From the NCBI GenBank assembly GCA_020091685.1, contig CM034607.1:8119465-8183464 (forward strand): 64,000 nt of DNA, read 5' to 3'. Below, in pieces: positions 12,050-24,030 of this stretch; the first letter of the stretch is position 1, and each line of letters starts with the position of its first letter. The stretch comes from Lutjanus erythropterus. Its lineage: Eukaryota; Chordata; Actinopteri; Lutjaniformes; Lutjanidae. The position numbers and the translations under genes are program-made. The notes under the pieces were generated by a model. That model did not search any database. It worked only from the letters and a program-made list of their open reading frames with translations, and was not told the DNA's origin.

Positions 12050-13720
12050 TAGATTTGTTTTAGTTTTAATTACTGATCATATTTGATTTATGTCCATTAT
12101 TAGTGTCTTCAGACAGCAGCAACTTTGGCATGAAGTAGTAGTGTCAACACAGTTGTTACCTGAGTCTCAAAATCACCACAAACGACAAAACTGATGAAAG
12201 AGGAGAAGAGAGGCAGAAGCGCAGAGCAACGTGATGTGCAGTCAGACATCTCATCCACGCAGACGCGCCTGTGGAGCGCACAGAGCAGGTGACGCTTGCT
12301 TGTTGGCTTGATGTTTGTGCTTGATTTTTGTGACTGACAGGTTCAGATTTTTATTGTCAGTGTCTGATATGTTTTGTTTAACCAGAAACAGCTGTTTAAT
12401 TGCTCTTGCCAGACTCACCAGACTCCTTTTGCATCATCGTCTGCTTCACTGAAACTTTACAGAAAGGAAATCAAACTCACCAAAAACGTCTTTCCACTGT
12501 CCCAGAAATCACCAACTCTGGCTTGATTGAAATAAATCCTTAATTCACATTGCAGTGCAGGTGACAGCGGCTGCAGCCTCAGGAGAGAGGCTCTGCAGGT
12601 TTCACTGCGTGTGAAAATCTGATACTTTCACATCACAGATGATGCGAAAAGGTATTGAAATGCAAGTCTAACTGTAAAAACATCCTGATGTAAGCTCATA
12701 TAGGTTTGTGTGATGCACTGCACTATAAAAACAAAAAACAAAAAAAGACACATCATCAAATATTCATATAGGACAGCCAAATCTGATTGGACTAAAGACG
12801 ATCTTAGTCGTGGACAGCCTGAGAAATGAGTGATCTAGGATCTAGAGCAGCAGGGTGGAGGCAGAACAGCACACTGACTGAGCGAGGTTGGAGGATGTGG
12901 AGCCTGGAGTCAGGATTGAGAGAGAAACAGAGAACTGAGTTGATCACAGGGAACAAATGACAAAACAGTGGCCTGATTGTTAGCAGAGGCTACAGTCTGA
13001 GAGCTGGAGTTGAAGTACTGCCAGACTGATGAGCTGATGGACAGCAGGTCGACAGGTTCAGCAGGAGAGGTGAATAATCTACACTCAGGAGGGAGCTGGG
13101 AAGGAAGCCACGTCCACACTCACACACACGCACAGACAACAGAGAAACAATGGAAGAGACACAAACAGGGGCAAACAAGGAAGTCTTTCAACATCCTTCT
13201 GATGATGTCAGCCTCTGTCTGCAACACATGAATCAGTTAAATGTGATAGAAAATTCTAAGAAACTATGGAGAGACAGGATGAAAAACAAATACATTACAT
13301 ATAGTGTGTATTCTTCATAAAGAATGATCATTAGTAGGCAATGCACACAGGAAATAGAGGAGTTATTCACAGCTAAAGAATAGCTGCTCAGTAAGTTAAG
13401 TAATGTGATTGGACATATTTTTTCATTTCTTGTGGTACAAAAAGGTAAATACATAAATACATATTCTATGCAGATTTATTTTTAGCAGGAAAAGTGCAGG
13501 TGACTAATAACAATAATAACCGTTACACTGAGCTGTGTGCGTCAGAATTCACAACTGCCAACTGTAGGTACATACAGTCAGTGAACTGCTGCTATCATTA
13601 ATTATCTGGTTATTAGTTACACCTTTGTTTGACAAGTCAGTGTCTATCTGCTGTCAGAAAAGTCTATTCCACAGTCAAGTATACATGAAATTATACAGTG
13701 TCATAAAATGTATGTGGATG
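12050..13720. other. No gene recognised
   Basis: Mixed unique sequence. A CpG-richer patch (gcagacgcgcctgtggagcg) lies at about 12.2-12.3 kb. Short frames on both strands around 13.0-13.2 kb have no domain. Confidence 0.4.
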
Positions 13721-13723
13721 ATC

Positions 13724-14055
13724 TTAAAGGATCAGTTCAGCCCAAAATCAAAAATATGTATTTTTTCCCCTGGCCTGTAGTGCTTTTTATCCATCTATAC
13801 AGGTTTGGTGTGAGTTGCAGAGTTTTGAAGATACCAGCCATCGAGATGTTTGCCTTCTCTCTGGTATAATGGGACTAAACGGCACTCGGCTTGTGGTGCT
13901 CAAAGTGGCAAAAAAAAGTGTTTGAAAAACTCAACAGTAGTGTCTCTCTCCAGAAATCATGACATTGTTACTCAAGATAATCCACAGACCTTGCTGTGAT
14001 CAGTTTCATGTAGGAACTACTTTCTTTGTAGTAGAAAGAAAATAGTTCCGGTAGA
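13724..14055 (+). mobile_element. Foldback MITE, family F, copy B (5' half only)
   Basis: Begins ttaaaggatcagttcagc, then aaaatcaaaaatatgtat, the ggtttggtgtgagttgcag arm, and ends in the loop region (aatagttccggtaga). The right arm is missing. The break coincides with the start of the inverted-repeat element at about 14060. Confidence 0.7.
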
Positions 14056-14059
14056 CAGA

Positions 14060-15748
14060 CCATTTTGACATATTAATGTAGTAAACACAAATGTTACATT
14101 TATACTAATTAAGGCTCCGCTCCATTCAGGGTGCTGCTATTGTACCAAATACAGACAAGTGAGTTAAAGAAATCTGTTCATCCTCAGCCATTATTGTGAA
14201 TTCTGACAAAGGATATCTCACACTTCGTTCTTGTCTTTCTTTATAGTCTGTGATCATACTATAAGTCAAAATGATGAATGGTTTGTGAAATTCTCTCAAT
14301 AAAAATAATTAATTCAAATTTATTGTGACAGCTCTAATTGACCCTTCACTAAGCCCCACCTCCAACAGCAAGTGTCCAATCATAGCTTAACAACCGTAAC
14401 TGTTGATAGCAGTGGCATCTTGTTTGAAGTGAAATGTAGTGAATGGATTAAACTCTGTCTTCATCTGCTCCAATATAAACCGCAAACGTTAGCATGTGTG
14501 GCTAACTAACACTAGCTGCAGTAACTTTACCTCCTGCCAAACTTGTTAGATTTCTCTGCATCCGCATTTGTTATGTTTGGGTATTTGAGGAGGAGGATGT
14601 GGACTGGTGCAGAATCAGCTTCCACGAGTGTATTTCTGTTACTTATCATGTAGATATACCTGCCATCTTTCACCATCCAACCAATGTTTGCTTAGATGTA
14701 AGCTAGCTTTAGCCTCAGTCCTTAAGCATTAATGCTACATCGTGCACGCAGCTGCAAGGTAACTTTACATTTACACTTTCACAGGGTTCTTGTTTTAAAA
14801 CATGACAGATGGAAGCATTAAAGTCATTAAAAAATGGCAGTCTGGAGACAGACTTCTCTTTCAGACTCAAGAAGTTAGCATTAGCTTACATTAGCCAGCT
14901 AACCCTGCTTGTGAGAGTCATTTTAGCCAACAAAATCCACCATTGTCAGCTAGAAATGAGAAGCTGCTTTTGTTAATGTCTAAGGATTCAGAGACCTCGT
15001 GTTTCAACAATTACTCACAATTTTGATGTTAAATCTGACAGCTTTATCACTGTAAGCTGCATAAATGTAGTACGAAAATGGAAAGCTTGGCAGGTGTAGC
15101 AACAGTAACTAAGGAAGGCGGGGCTTAGCAAAGGGTCACTTGCTTCAGTATGTATTTCAGTGTCCTACTGCTCATGTTTCCAGACACACATTCACATCTT
15201 TTTGGGGCAGGGGCATTTATTTCCTTCACTTCTTAGAGAGAAAATTTCTATTTTAGCATTAATGATCATGTTTTCACAGGAGAGGCTTGAGGAAATACAG
15301 GACAGAATGAGAGTGAGTTATTTTTAGTTTGGAGTATAAACAGCAGAAAACACAGAACTGGACCATGAACATCAAAACTGTCGAGATTTCCTTATTTTTG
15401 CAATCATAATATTAGCTCAACATTTATGCGACATTCAGAGAATGTCAGCAGAAAGGCATCAAAGGAAAACACACCAAACCAGATACAAACAGTTTATAGC
15501 TTTATAATATTAGCTTCATCAATTGTATTAGTGTTGTATTTGATTTAGAACTACCAGTGGCTGACGTGTGTGTGTGGTGGGAGATATCGTTTCTGTCAGA
15601 AAGTCACAAAACAGCCTGAGGATGAATAGACTCACTTGTAATTAGCACAATAGCAGCACCATGACACTGTTTGACTTGAATGGAACTGCATCTTAATTAT
15701 CCTCATTGTAACACTTGTATTTACACTAGTATATTATGTCAAAATGGC
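14060..15748. mobile_element. Non-autonomous DNA transposon with long inverted ends
   Basis: The left end (ccattttgacatattaatg, then gtgctgctattgt, caagtgagt, tgttcatcctcag, ggatatctcacac) is repeated in inverse order and orientation at the right end (15.56-15.75 kb). The terminal inverted repeats are about 170 bp with many mismatches. No transposase is seen; a second inverted-repeat element lies inside. Confidence 0.65.
14339..15138. mobile_element. MITE nested inside the 14.06-15.75 kb element
   Basis: The left end tgacccttcactaagcccc is matched inverted by ggggcttagcaaagggtca at the right end, giving an 800-bp element. The terminus resembles a common teleost MITE. The interior holds several gttagc/gctaac-type short repeats and no coding region. 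Confidence 0.65.
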
Positions 15749-17040
15749 TGCTGTGAAACAAGGTCTATTACCAACATAAATGTCTCCACCCAACTTCAAC
15801 CTGAGCGTGGAGCTAATTAGCCAGGGTGAACGAAAACACCTGTGTGGGTGTGCAGGAGATTCTGATCACATAGTTTATCACTCAGCTTCAAATAACATAC
15901 TGCATGAGAATTGTGTCAGTTCTGTAGTTTTATCCGATTCTTTTCTTTTTTCTTTCATTTGCTTTTGTTATTGCAGGTCACCTACCCATTCAGCGATGCG
16001 TGTGTCGATAGGTTCATTTCCATCCAGCTGTTTTTGTCCACATTTTCAGTTTGTGGATCCAAGCATCTGGATGAAAATGCAGGAAAAAAAAATGGAATAC
16101 TGCAAAAAGATTTGACGCTTACGGAGGCAGAAAAGTTCGTGTATCAATAAAAGCAAAACAAGACAAAGTGCGATGAAAACAGATTTAATTGAAAGAAGAT
16201 AGAAATGAAGCTACCGCTGTACCTCCAGCTCCGCTAAAGGGGTGAAAAATGCTGGCAGATCTGTGTGAGAAGAATTTAATCTTCTTCATATTTACACATG
16301 AAACAAACACCTTATTTCCATCATGTTGTCCACATCAATTTGCACCGTTTGAGGCTTGACTCAGGTCATCACCTGCAATGGTTTAATTGCTCCATGTCTA
16401 CACACTTGTGCTGCATTCCAGAACACTCACAACTCAAAAGTTTCTGACCTTTTACAAGAAAAAATACAATAGACCACCACTTAAAGTCAGAGTTGTGACA
16501 CAACAATGGCAGCACCCATGGAAACCTAAAAAAAATACATACTTTTCTATAGTAACACCTCTTATTCATCTAAATGAATGTTTTTCCACCTCTTTGTCAT
16601 TTATGCAAGGAGGCTGCACCGCTGAGTGTTACACTGTGAGCACACTCGACAAGGTAACATATCAGTTTGCCATTTTTTTTTTTTTTTTTTTACTTTTGTT
16701 TTTGTGCATGATTTGGGGTCAGAACTTGGAAATTTCAAGTGGGGAATTCTAATGTCTAATGCCACCAACTGTTTGTCTTGATACACTCTGCTTCTTTTCC
16801 TTTTTGTATCTCTGTGCTTTCTATTTTTGTGGATGGAAATGTGTGATAATTTGCATTCTCTTTTACTTGTGATAAAATTTGTCCAGCGCTGGAAATCTGA
16901 GCAGCGAGGCACTAAAACTCCAGATTTTTTCCATGGGCTTCAGTTGTGCATTCAGCTGTTACATTTCTCATCGCCCCTTTCGAAGTGCCAAACAATATGA
17001 ACCATCCTTCATATGAGGTGTTAGCATGACCATAAGCGCC
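15749..17040. other. No gene recognised
   Basis: Contains a T-run of about 19 at 16673-16691 and short frames with no domain on both strands. No exon with clear splice context was identified. Confidence 0.4.
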
Positions 17041-17044
17041 ATCA

Positions 17045-17400
17045 AGATCAAGATGTCGCGGTCTGCGCCTTTTCCTCATGTGTCAGCTGTTTTCCCCCTC
17101 CCCCTGTGTTTCTTGTGGTTCCTTGTCTGTCTCTCTTTGTATCTGTGTGTCTGGGCGTGGCGCTCATCAGTCCTGCTGCCAATCTGCCTGCACACCTGAA
17201 AGCCATCCACTAATCAACCCCAGCAGTCCAAACACGCCAACTCTGCAGTCCACTCTCTGCCACATCATTCAGTCCACCTTTGTGGTGTTAAATGACAGCC
17301 TACTTGCTGCTTCTTTACTTTTTTTCCTCTTGGATTTGGATTTTTGCCTTAACCTTGTTTCACCTTAGAGCCCTGGATCAGCCCAAACTCCCTACTTGCT
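17045..17400 (+). mobile_element. Possible LTR-type repeat fragment
   Basis: Pyrimidine-rich segment (tgtcagctgttttcccc, gtgtctgggcgtggcgctca, cagtccactctctgcc) resembling a dispersed teleost repeat. No TSD, primer-binding site or protein coding was seen. Recognition is from general familiarity only. Confidence 0.3.
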
Positions 17401-17639
17401 TTCTTTGAAAATCAACCCACTTCAAACTGAAATGCAGTATTTGGTTTTTAAACATGCAGTTCTAAAATTGGCAAAGAAAAACAAATGTAGTTTGCATTTG
17501 AAAGGAGCACAAATTAACTCATAGCATGTGCTATATTATAATTTAGATTTCATTTTCATGTGGGGGTAGTGTGTATTTTGTTGTTTTTATGTCTTACTGG
17601 CTGAGCTCACTGACCACAGACCTGGGCAAAATGTGGCCT

Positions 17640-18043
17640 TACTATTAAACCTTATCACCCCTTTATTTTGAAAGGGGTCAGTGTTGTGTTCATTGGTAAT
17701 GATAATGAACTGCATCTTTTATATTAAACAACATGGATTTACAGCATTGAGTGAATAAAGTTACAATTTAAGTTGTTCTTCTACTTTTGCTGCTGCTACT
17801 GCTGCAACCCGTATGCGACATTCATGGTACACTGTAAAATATGAACTTTTGGACACTGCCAACAAAATATTAGCCCACAATTCATCAATTCAGAAAGGGT
17901 GACCAACAGTAGAAGTGCCCTATATAGAACACTTCTGACTATTCCACTATTAGAAATTGATCATCATTAGGACTTTATGTAATTTTTGTCCGATCAATAT
18001 CTCATCTGGCCCCCCATGCAGAATAATTGCCCACCCCTGATTT
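17640..18043 (-). mobile_element. hAT-like non-autonomous element, family H, minus copy
   Basis: Ends in gcccacccctgat, the inverse of a gggtgggcaattat hAT-type terminus. Shares cagtgttgtgttcattggtaa, cagcattgagtgaataaag and atattagcccacaattcat with 34671-35185 in the opposite orientation. No transposase frame. Confidence 0.7.
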
Positions 18044-18259
18044 AGATGATAGATGATTATTGTAGAAATAACGTTCTTATGCCTTAATAATATTGACCAG
18101 ATTAAATCACTAAAGCGGTTAGATTTGGAACCCACATACAATGGGACAGTGTGATTATGTTCCCAGGAAATTTTTGGAAAAAATATTAATCCTTACTCCT
18201 CACCACATCTCAAAAGCTAAGCTAGCCTAAGTTTGCACCCATGGGCATGACAAATGTGC

Positions 18260-18282
18260 AAAAAAAAAAAAAAAAAAAAAAA
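18260..18282 (+). repeat. Poly(A) run
   Basis: Run of about 23 A. It could be the tail of a degraded retroelement, but nothing recognisable precedes it. Confidence 0.7.
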
Positions 18283-18834
18283 TACAATCAGTAAAATTTT
18301 AAACACTTTGCACTGAAGAGATGCTTAAAGACCCGTTTCACAGGAGCCATTTTAACAGGAAACAGTAGGGTAAACACAGGTGTTAGCAATGATGCTAATA
18401 AAGGTTCTGTTCCATTCAGGTCAAATAGAGATGTTGTGTTTTCATGCACGTTGGGTCACTGGAAAGGCTCTGCTGCACTAAATGGAATGGGATCTTCATT
18501 TGTTAGAACACACTTGCTGCAGTCTGGCTGCAGTGAGGCCAGGGCAGAGGGTGACATGACAGCAAGAGGATAAAAACTAACTTTCAGAGTTGCACTACAT
18601 TTCTGAGTCAAGATCCAGTCAGAAGTTACTTTGAAGTGTCGGACCACCAGCTGCGTGTTGCTCGACCATCAAGATTTTTTAGAGCTTGTGCTGCCAAACG
18701 ACTTAAAAAGCCGCATATTTACTGTGTTGCCATTATCCTGTCTCTCATGCAGCATAAGCAACTTAACAAACAACGTCTTTGTAAATTAAATCAGAGAACA
18801 CATCCGTCTTGGCACTTTGAGCGTTTCTGAGCTC

Positions 18835-19330
18835 CTCCAGCGGCTGTCAGGAGGCCTGTCTGGCTATTAGGGCTGGACGAGCGCTTTCTGCTCTCCATTA
18901 GAACTGTCAGCTTCACTGAATGACTCCCTTTAATCACTTCAAATATCATTTCACACAAGGAATTTCAATCCCCTCCAGAGCAACCGACAAGACAAAGGCA
19001 CATCGAGTGAGGCCTTGCGAGAGCGTTTGCAGGCTGGCAGCTGGGAGCGTCACACGCAAGGAATTGTGACTTTTCAGAGAGCAAACGCGCGAGACTGTTT
19101 TGGTGTGAAACAGCTAAATGGGAAAAGATGAAAGAATCAGAATTTATTACCGTGAAATCACATTGAATTTGACTGCTCGTATCAGCGCGGCGCGAGTATC
19201 CCTCCTTTGATTCATGATGTGCTCTTGCATCTATAACACATCCTTTGAGCCATGATTTTGATATGACCAAGTGATCCCTCATGATGGATCAGATCAAAGA
19301 CTCAATTTTCTGCCTGTCTGATATTTCAAT
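18835..19330. other. Candidate conserved non-coding element
   Basis: High-complexity block with unusual CpG retention for this window (gagagcaaacgcgcgagac, agcgcggcgcgagtat) and homeobox-like ctccattagaac. It matches no repeat family seen here. A 105-codon minus frame across it has no recognised domain. Regulatory role is inference. Confidence 0.3.
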
Positions 19331-19463
19331 GTCAAAACTATTTGTTGGGAAGGTTCCTTTCAACGTTCTCGCAGGCTGACCACCCACTGGAATAACTACG
19401 TGCCCACACTGATGTTTGCTGCATACGTTCACTTAATCCTGCTATCTTCTCTGCTGGATTTAC

Positions 19464-20566
19464 ACACTCTGAGAAATAAAGGTGCTAACTAGAACCCCAA
19501 AGGCTTTTATGGCTTGTCCCCATAACTCTTTTTGGTTCCTGGTAGAAGCTTTTATGAAGGTTACACTTGGAACACCATTTAGGCCCTTTTCCACCAAGAT
19601 GGAACCAGCCCCATTCCAGTTCAAGAACCTAACTTTGGCTCCTTTCAAATACTCAGAACGGTTCAGTGCTTATTTGGAAAAAGGGCTCCAGAGAGTTCTT
19701 TCTAGAACCCAACATCAAAGGTTATACGTAGAGTCCACTATGAGAGGTTCTACAGAGAACCTTTCTATGATGTAAAGGTGTAAGAAACCACCCAGGGGAT
19801 TCTATAAAGAACCCTTTTATATTTCAAAGGTTTTATCTAGAACCCACCTGGGGGCCTCTACTGAGAACTTTTTTTAAATTCCAATGTAATGCTTCCTCTC
19901 AGAACCCTCTCTGGGGGTTCTGTCAAGAACCTTTCCAGCTTCTGGGTGCTAGCAAAAAGCCACTTGCAGGGTTCTACTGAGAACCCTTTAACATATCAAA
20001 GATTTTATTTATTTTATTTATTAACCAGCACTGGGGGTTCTATTTAGAACCAACACTGGGGGTTCTACCTAGAACCCATCAATACTCAAAAGGTTCTATC
20101 TAGAGCCCACCGAAGGCATTCTACCAAGAACCCTCTAATATTCCAAAGCTTTTACCTAGGTTTTATGCCAAAGCCCCCTGGGAGGTTCTACCAAGAACCC
20201 TATTATATTCCAAAGGTTTTATCTAGAATCCATGTGAGGGGTTCTGCAGAGAACTTTTTTTTTATTCCAAAGGTTTTATCTAGAACCCACCAGTTATGCT
20301 CTACTGAGAACTGTTTTATATTAAACGACCCTTGACAAACCCTGGACTTAAAAGTTCTTCAAGGATTTCAGGAATCATTAAAGAACTCTTTCTCTTTTGG
20401 ATGGGTTTTTTGGGATGAAAAGGGTTCGTCATGGAACCTTCATTCTAACAAAGAACACTTGACAAACCCTTTCTTCAAAAAAGTGTTCTGCAGGAGCAAA
20501 TGGCTCTGGATAAAGCCTCAGCCGTTCAGGAATAACCTTTCTGGAACCTTTTATTTCTAAGAGTGT
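19464..20566. mobile_element. DNA transposon with internal minisatellite
   Basis: Terminal inverted repeats acactctgagaaataaaggt (left) and ccttttatttctaagagtgt (right) bound about 1.1 kb. The interior is an irregular array of units roughly 55-70 bp long, each pairing a ggttcta motif with an inverted tagaacc motif, so every unit can form a hairpin. No transposase coding. Borders come from the inverted ends. Confidence 0.75.
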
Positions 20567-21269
20567 ATCTTACTGTGTATCCTGTATTTACACACTTTAA
20601 CAAAGCCTACCACAAACCCTATGTTCCATGTTCTGCCAGAGATTGCTGTGTTATTGACCTTTGACCCTCGCTCAGGACGCCAGTCGGGATGTTGAGGAAC
20701 TCGCTGATGCAGTAGCTTTTCTCCAGGGAGCTCTCAGCTCCAACGTACACTCTTATTTATACAGCAGCAGGGTGGAAAACTTGATCTGGTCATTTTTGAA
20801 TTGGAGAGGTCAAAGGAGAGGTCCATGTGGAGCGAGGAAGTTATTCTTGGCCAAGTGATTCTTTTTTAACTCGGCTACTTTGATATGCCGTCCTTCTTGG
20901 CTTTAAATGCAAAATGTTTTGGCTTGTTAAAAACCCTTAGGCTAGATTTTATTCCACATGTTACAACTGTCAGTAGAAGATTGTTTTTTCTGTATAATTT
21001 TTAAATGTGAGGCAAGATCTAGCCTCTGTGAGTTTGAGGGTTGAGCACAGCATTAAAAGGATAGTTCTTTTTTTGTTTGTTTGTTTTGTTGAGGTAAAAT
21101 GATAATGCTACATTAGTCTTTTCATTACTTTGGTCGTTCACAGCTCCGTCAAACTTATCTTCCAAGAACTCCCAATCATCTACAACCAAACATGACATAC
21201 TGGGTATTTAACCAAATAGAAAATGAAACATTGTGGTTTAACTAGCAGCCAGTCAATGTTTTGGAGGTA
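20567..21269. other. No gene recognised
   Basis: The 65-codon + frame at 20661 has no domain. The remainder is unremarkable AT-rich sequence. Confidence 0.4.
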
Positions 21270-21400
21270 TCATCTCAACTCAGCTTTATTTATATAGCAC
21301 CTTTGTTACACACATGCAGCCCAAAGTGCTTCACATAGCAAAATTAACACAACAGACAGGACACAATTAAAAGAAAGAAATGGAATAAAATACTAAGTTT
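21270..21400 (+). repeat. Teleost interspersed repeat (ctttatttatatagcacc type)
   Basis: cagctttatttatatagcac followed by gcccaaagtgcttcacatag is a very common dispersed teleost repeat terminus. Only about 130 bp is recognisable; the family name is uncertain. Confidence 0.6.
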
Positions 21401-22890
21401 GCAGGAATAACCCATTCTCACAGTGAAGCTGCAAATTTTCACTCATTGTCCAACTCTTAACAAAAAACTGGTGATTTGTAGGATTACTGTGGCGCAATGT
21501 TAGCAAGTCAGCTAAGAAAACACATCATATTAACACAAGTACTTCGGAGTTCCTGGGATTCGTATTTCTCACCCCCTGTCCCGAGCTAAAATACACACTA
21601 AATTTCAAATTACAGTCCCTTGTACTAATCATGAATATGAAAGTTAATCTAATTACTGTAACGTGACCAATCCTGGTCAAATGCTGTCTTCAAAAAGTTT
21701 GTGTTTAGCATGTTCACAAGTCTATATCAATGCCTTCCACTTGTGGTATTCGGGACCTGTGGAAGTGGAAATTTCCTTAAAGTTCATGAGTTGTGACAAG
21801 TTTGCTGACGTTTTCAGAAGTGGTGGAGGCCATGGAAGTAAATTCTCCTTGGATGTTAAGTTAATAGATTGTAAATTTGTCACACTGAGTTTAAATTCAT
21901 AATTTTATTATGTGTGAGGAAAATGGTTTCCAGCGGCTTAATATTTTTTCAATTTGCCTTTGCATTTCCTGCATTACATTACCCTCTTGCTAGCTCGCTA
22001 AGTTGTTAGCCTTGGTGGCTACCGGACACTAACAGTTTTGGCATCCATGTTGCTCTTGCCTGGCAGCAGTGCTCTACTGACCACTTGAATGCCAAGCATA
22101 TCCACAACTTTTCATGTCATAACCACAAGCACACAAGTGCCATTTGAAGGCAACAATGTCAGTGAGCTGACTCAGTGATGTCAGTAACACAACATATATA
22201 CCTAAAGTTTGTTAGCATTAGCTAACATTAGCCACCACAACCTACCGGTCACGTCAGATCAAGTAAAGTCTCATTTATGATAAACATTAGATACACAGAT
22301 GAAACAGAGCAGTATCTCTGGTAGTCATGAAGCGAGGTGTATTGAAGTTTTTTTTAAATCCTAAAATATTGAATACAACATTTGTTGTCAATTAGTTGTT
22401 GAAAAGAAATTTCTGTCCGCACGTTGCAATGTTTAATGGCCACAACGCTGCCTCCACTTTTGCCTTTTTCTCAAGACGTACATTACTCCTCCAGCATCGC
22501 CATGTTGGTTGTTGTCAAAAAAAAGTTTGACTCTTTTTCTTTTTCTTTTGGTGAGTTTTGACTCTGAGCGGCGCCTCTTCCGGTGGTTATATTGCTCAAC
22601 ATCCTCACCAACATAAAGGATGCATAGCAGTATGTGCTGGGCTGTGACCATTTGAAATGGATTTTTGTACATAAAGGGGACAGCGGCAAAACCTTTGACT
22701 TTCCTGAACTGAACATGGATGCATTTTTATTGTTTATGGATTCAAGCTTTTATTTGTAAAAGAAAGTATGTGTTACTTTATCTTTCAAATGTTACTTCAT
22801 CCTGCTTTAATTGAGAGCTACTGCACCTCTGTAAGTGATGAGTGTCATTATGTCTGACTGACAATTAACTGTCAGTGGCAGTCTGGGTTT
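21401..22890. other. No gene recognised
   Basis: Includes several short gctagc/gttagc-rich tracts near 21.96-22.02 and 22.21-22.24 kb. Short minus frames at 22.43-22.72 kb lack any domain. Confidence 0.4.
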
Positions 22891-22894
22891 TTCC

Positions 22895-23200
22895 TGTCAT
22901 GAACCGGAGGTCGCAATATCCATTACCTCTGTCCTCTTCAACCTTTGAGGGACGATGGCCCATGTTCCTGTGTGAAAGGACATGGCTCCAGCATCAGGCG
23001 GCGCATCCCTCCCTGTCTCTGCGGGGCCTGCTGGGACCTCTTAGGTGACAGCGTCACTCGAGCTGAGGTTGAGGGCTTCCTCCGGCCGGCTGCTTGGCTG
23101 CCTGCCCGCCCCCCCATCTCCCAGGCTCAATGGACATTGATCCCCCAGCAGCGACACCATGTCCCAAGGAAGGGTAAGCAGATCCACCTCGTTGCCTCCA
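22895..23200 (+). other. GC-rich island with ATG and consensus donor (possible first exon)
   Basis: Much richer in G+C and CpG than its surroundings (gcggcgcatccctccctgtc, ctccggccggctgc). It ends in caccATG, four more codons, then a donor-like agg|gtaagc near 23172. It could be a 5' exon with a very short coding start, a lncRNA exon, or chance. No partner exon could be found, so no product is proposed. Confidence 0.2.
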
Positions 23201-23879
23201 ACAATCATTCTGCCCCTGTAGGGACAGGTCGTGGTAAATTAATAGTGTGCTTGCAGCGACTAGATATTGTTAATGTATTTGCTATTGATGGAGTGAGATA
23301 ACATGAGTAGCTTCAGCCTTACTTAACACAAAACATAAATCCTCCAAGGCCATTGAGGAGGAGCTGTATGGGCAGTGAGTTATTTCAAGCTTTTAGCGAA
23401 GTACAGCAAACTCACATACTTGCAAACTTTGAGATTTGAAACCAAAAAATTGGAATTTCTGAGACTTTGTGTCCTGCATTCTGGTGACTTTTAAAGATTA
23501 AAAATAAAGGTGGGCAAAATGCTCCGCTGCTGAAATCCTTCTGAAACGCTGCTGGTGCTTCATGCAGTGAAGGACGCGTCAAAAAACAGACGTGATGCAG
23601 ACATGCCATGCCGAGTGGAATCAAGTTTTCATCAGTTTTCTTTGATTCATTTATTTTTTTGCTCCTGTCCAAAAGATTGAATTAGTGGGGCAGATTTTAC
23701 AAAATGCACACCCCTTCCCTGTAAAACTTTGCTTAAGAAACAGGAATTCTTCTTTCCAGAGTGCAGTTTGTTGTAGCTGCATCGTTGTCTATGTGGAAAG
23801 GCTTATACACACTGTACAGTGCCAGAAACAGTTTGTGATAATGAAAAGGGAAAAAAAAGGTGTGAAAATGTGTTGTAAA

Positions 23880-24030
23880 TGAGGAGAAATGCAGGAGATT
23901 TGCGCCCGTGGGAGGAAACGCGGAGAGAGCAATGAAAACTGGGAGTCTCCTGGGAAAATCAGAAGGGTTGGCAAGTGTGCTGACACATTCATTTAATTCA
24001 CCTGAATGATATCGCAAACGGCGTTTAACT
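23880..24030. other. Candidate conserved non-coding element (short)
   Basis: Compact high-complexity block (gatttgcgcccgtgggagg, ttcatttaattcacctgaat) in otherwise AT-rich DNA. No repeat family recognised. Low-confidence inference. Confidence 0.2.
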
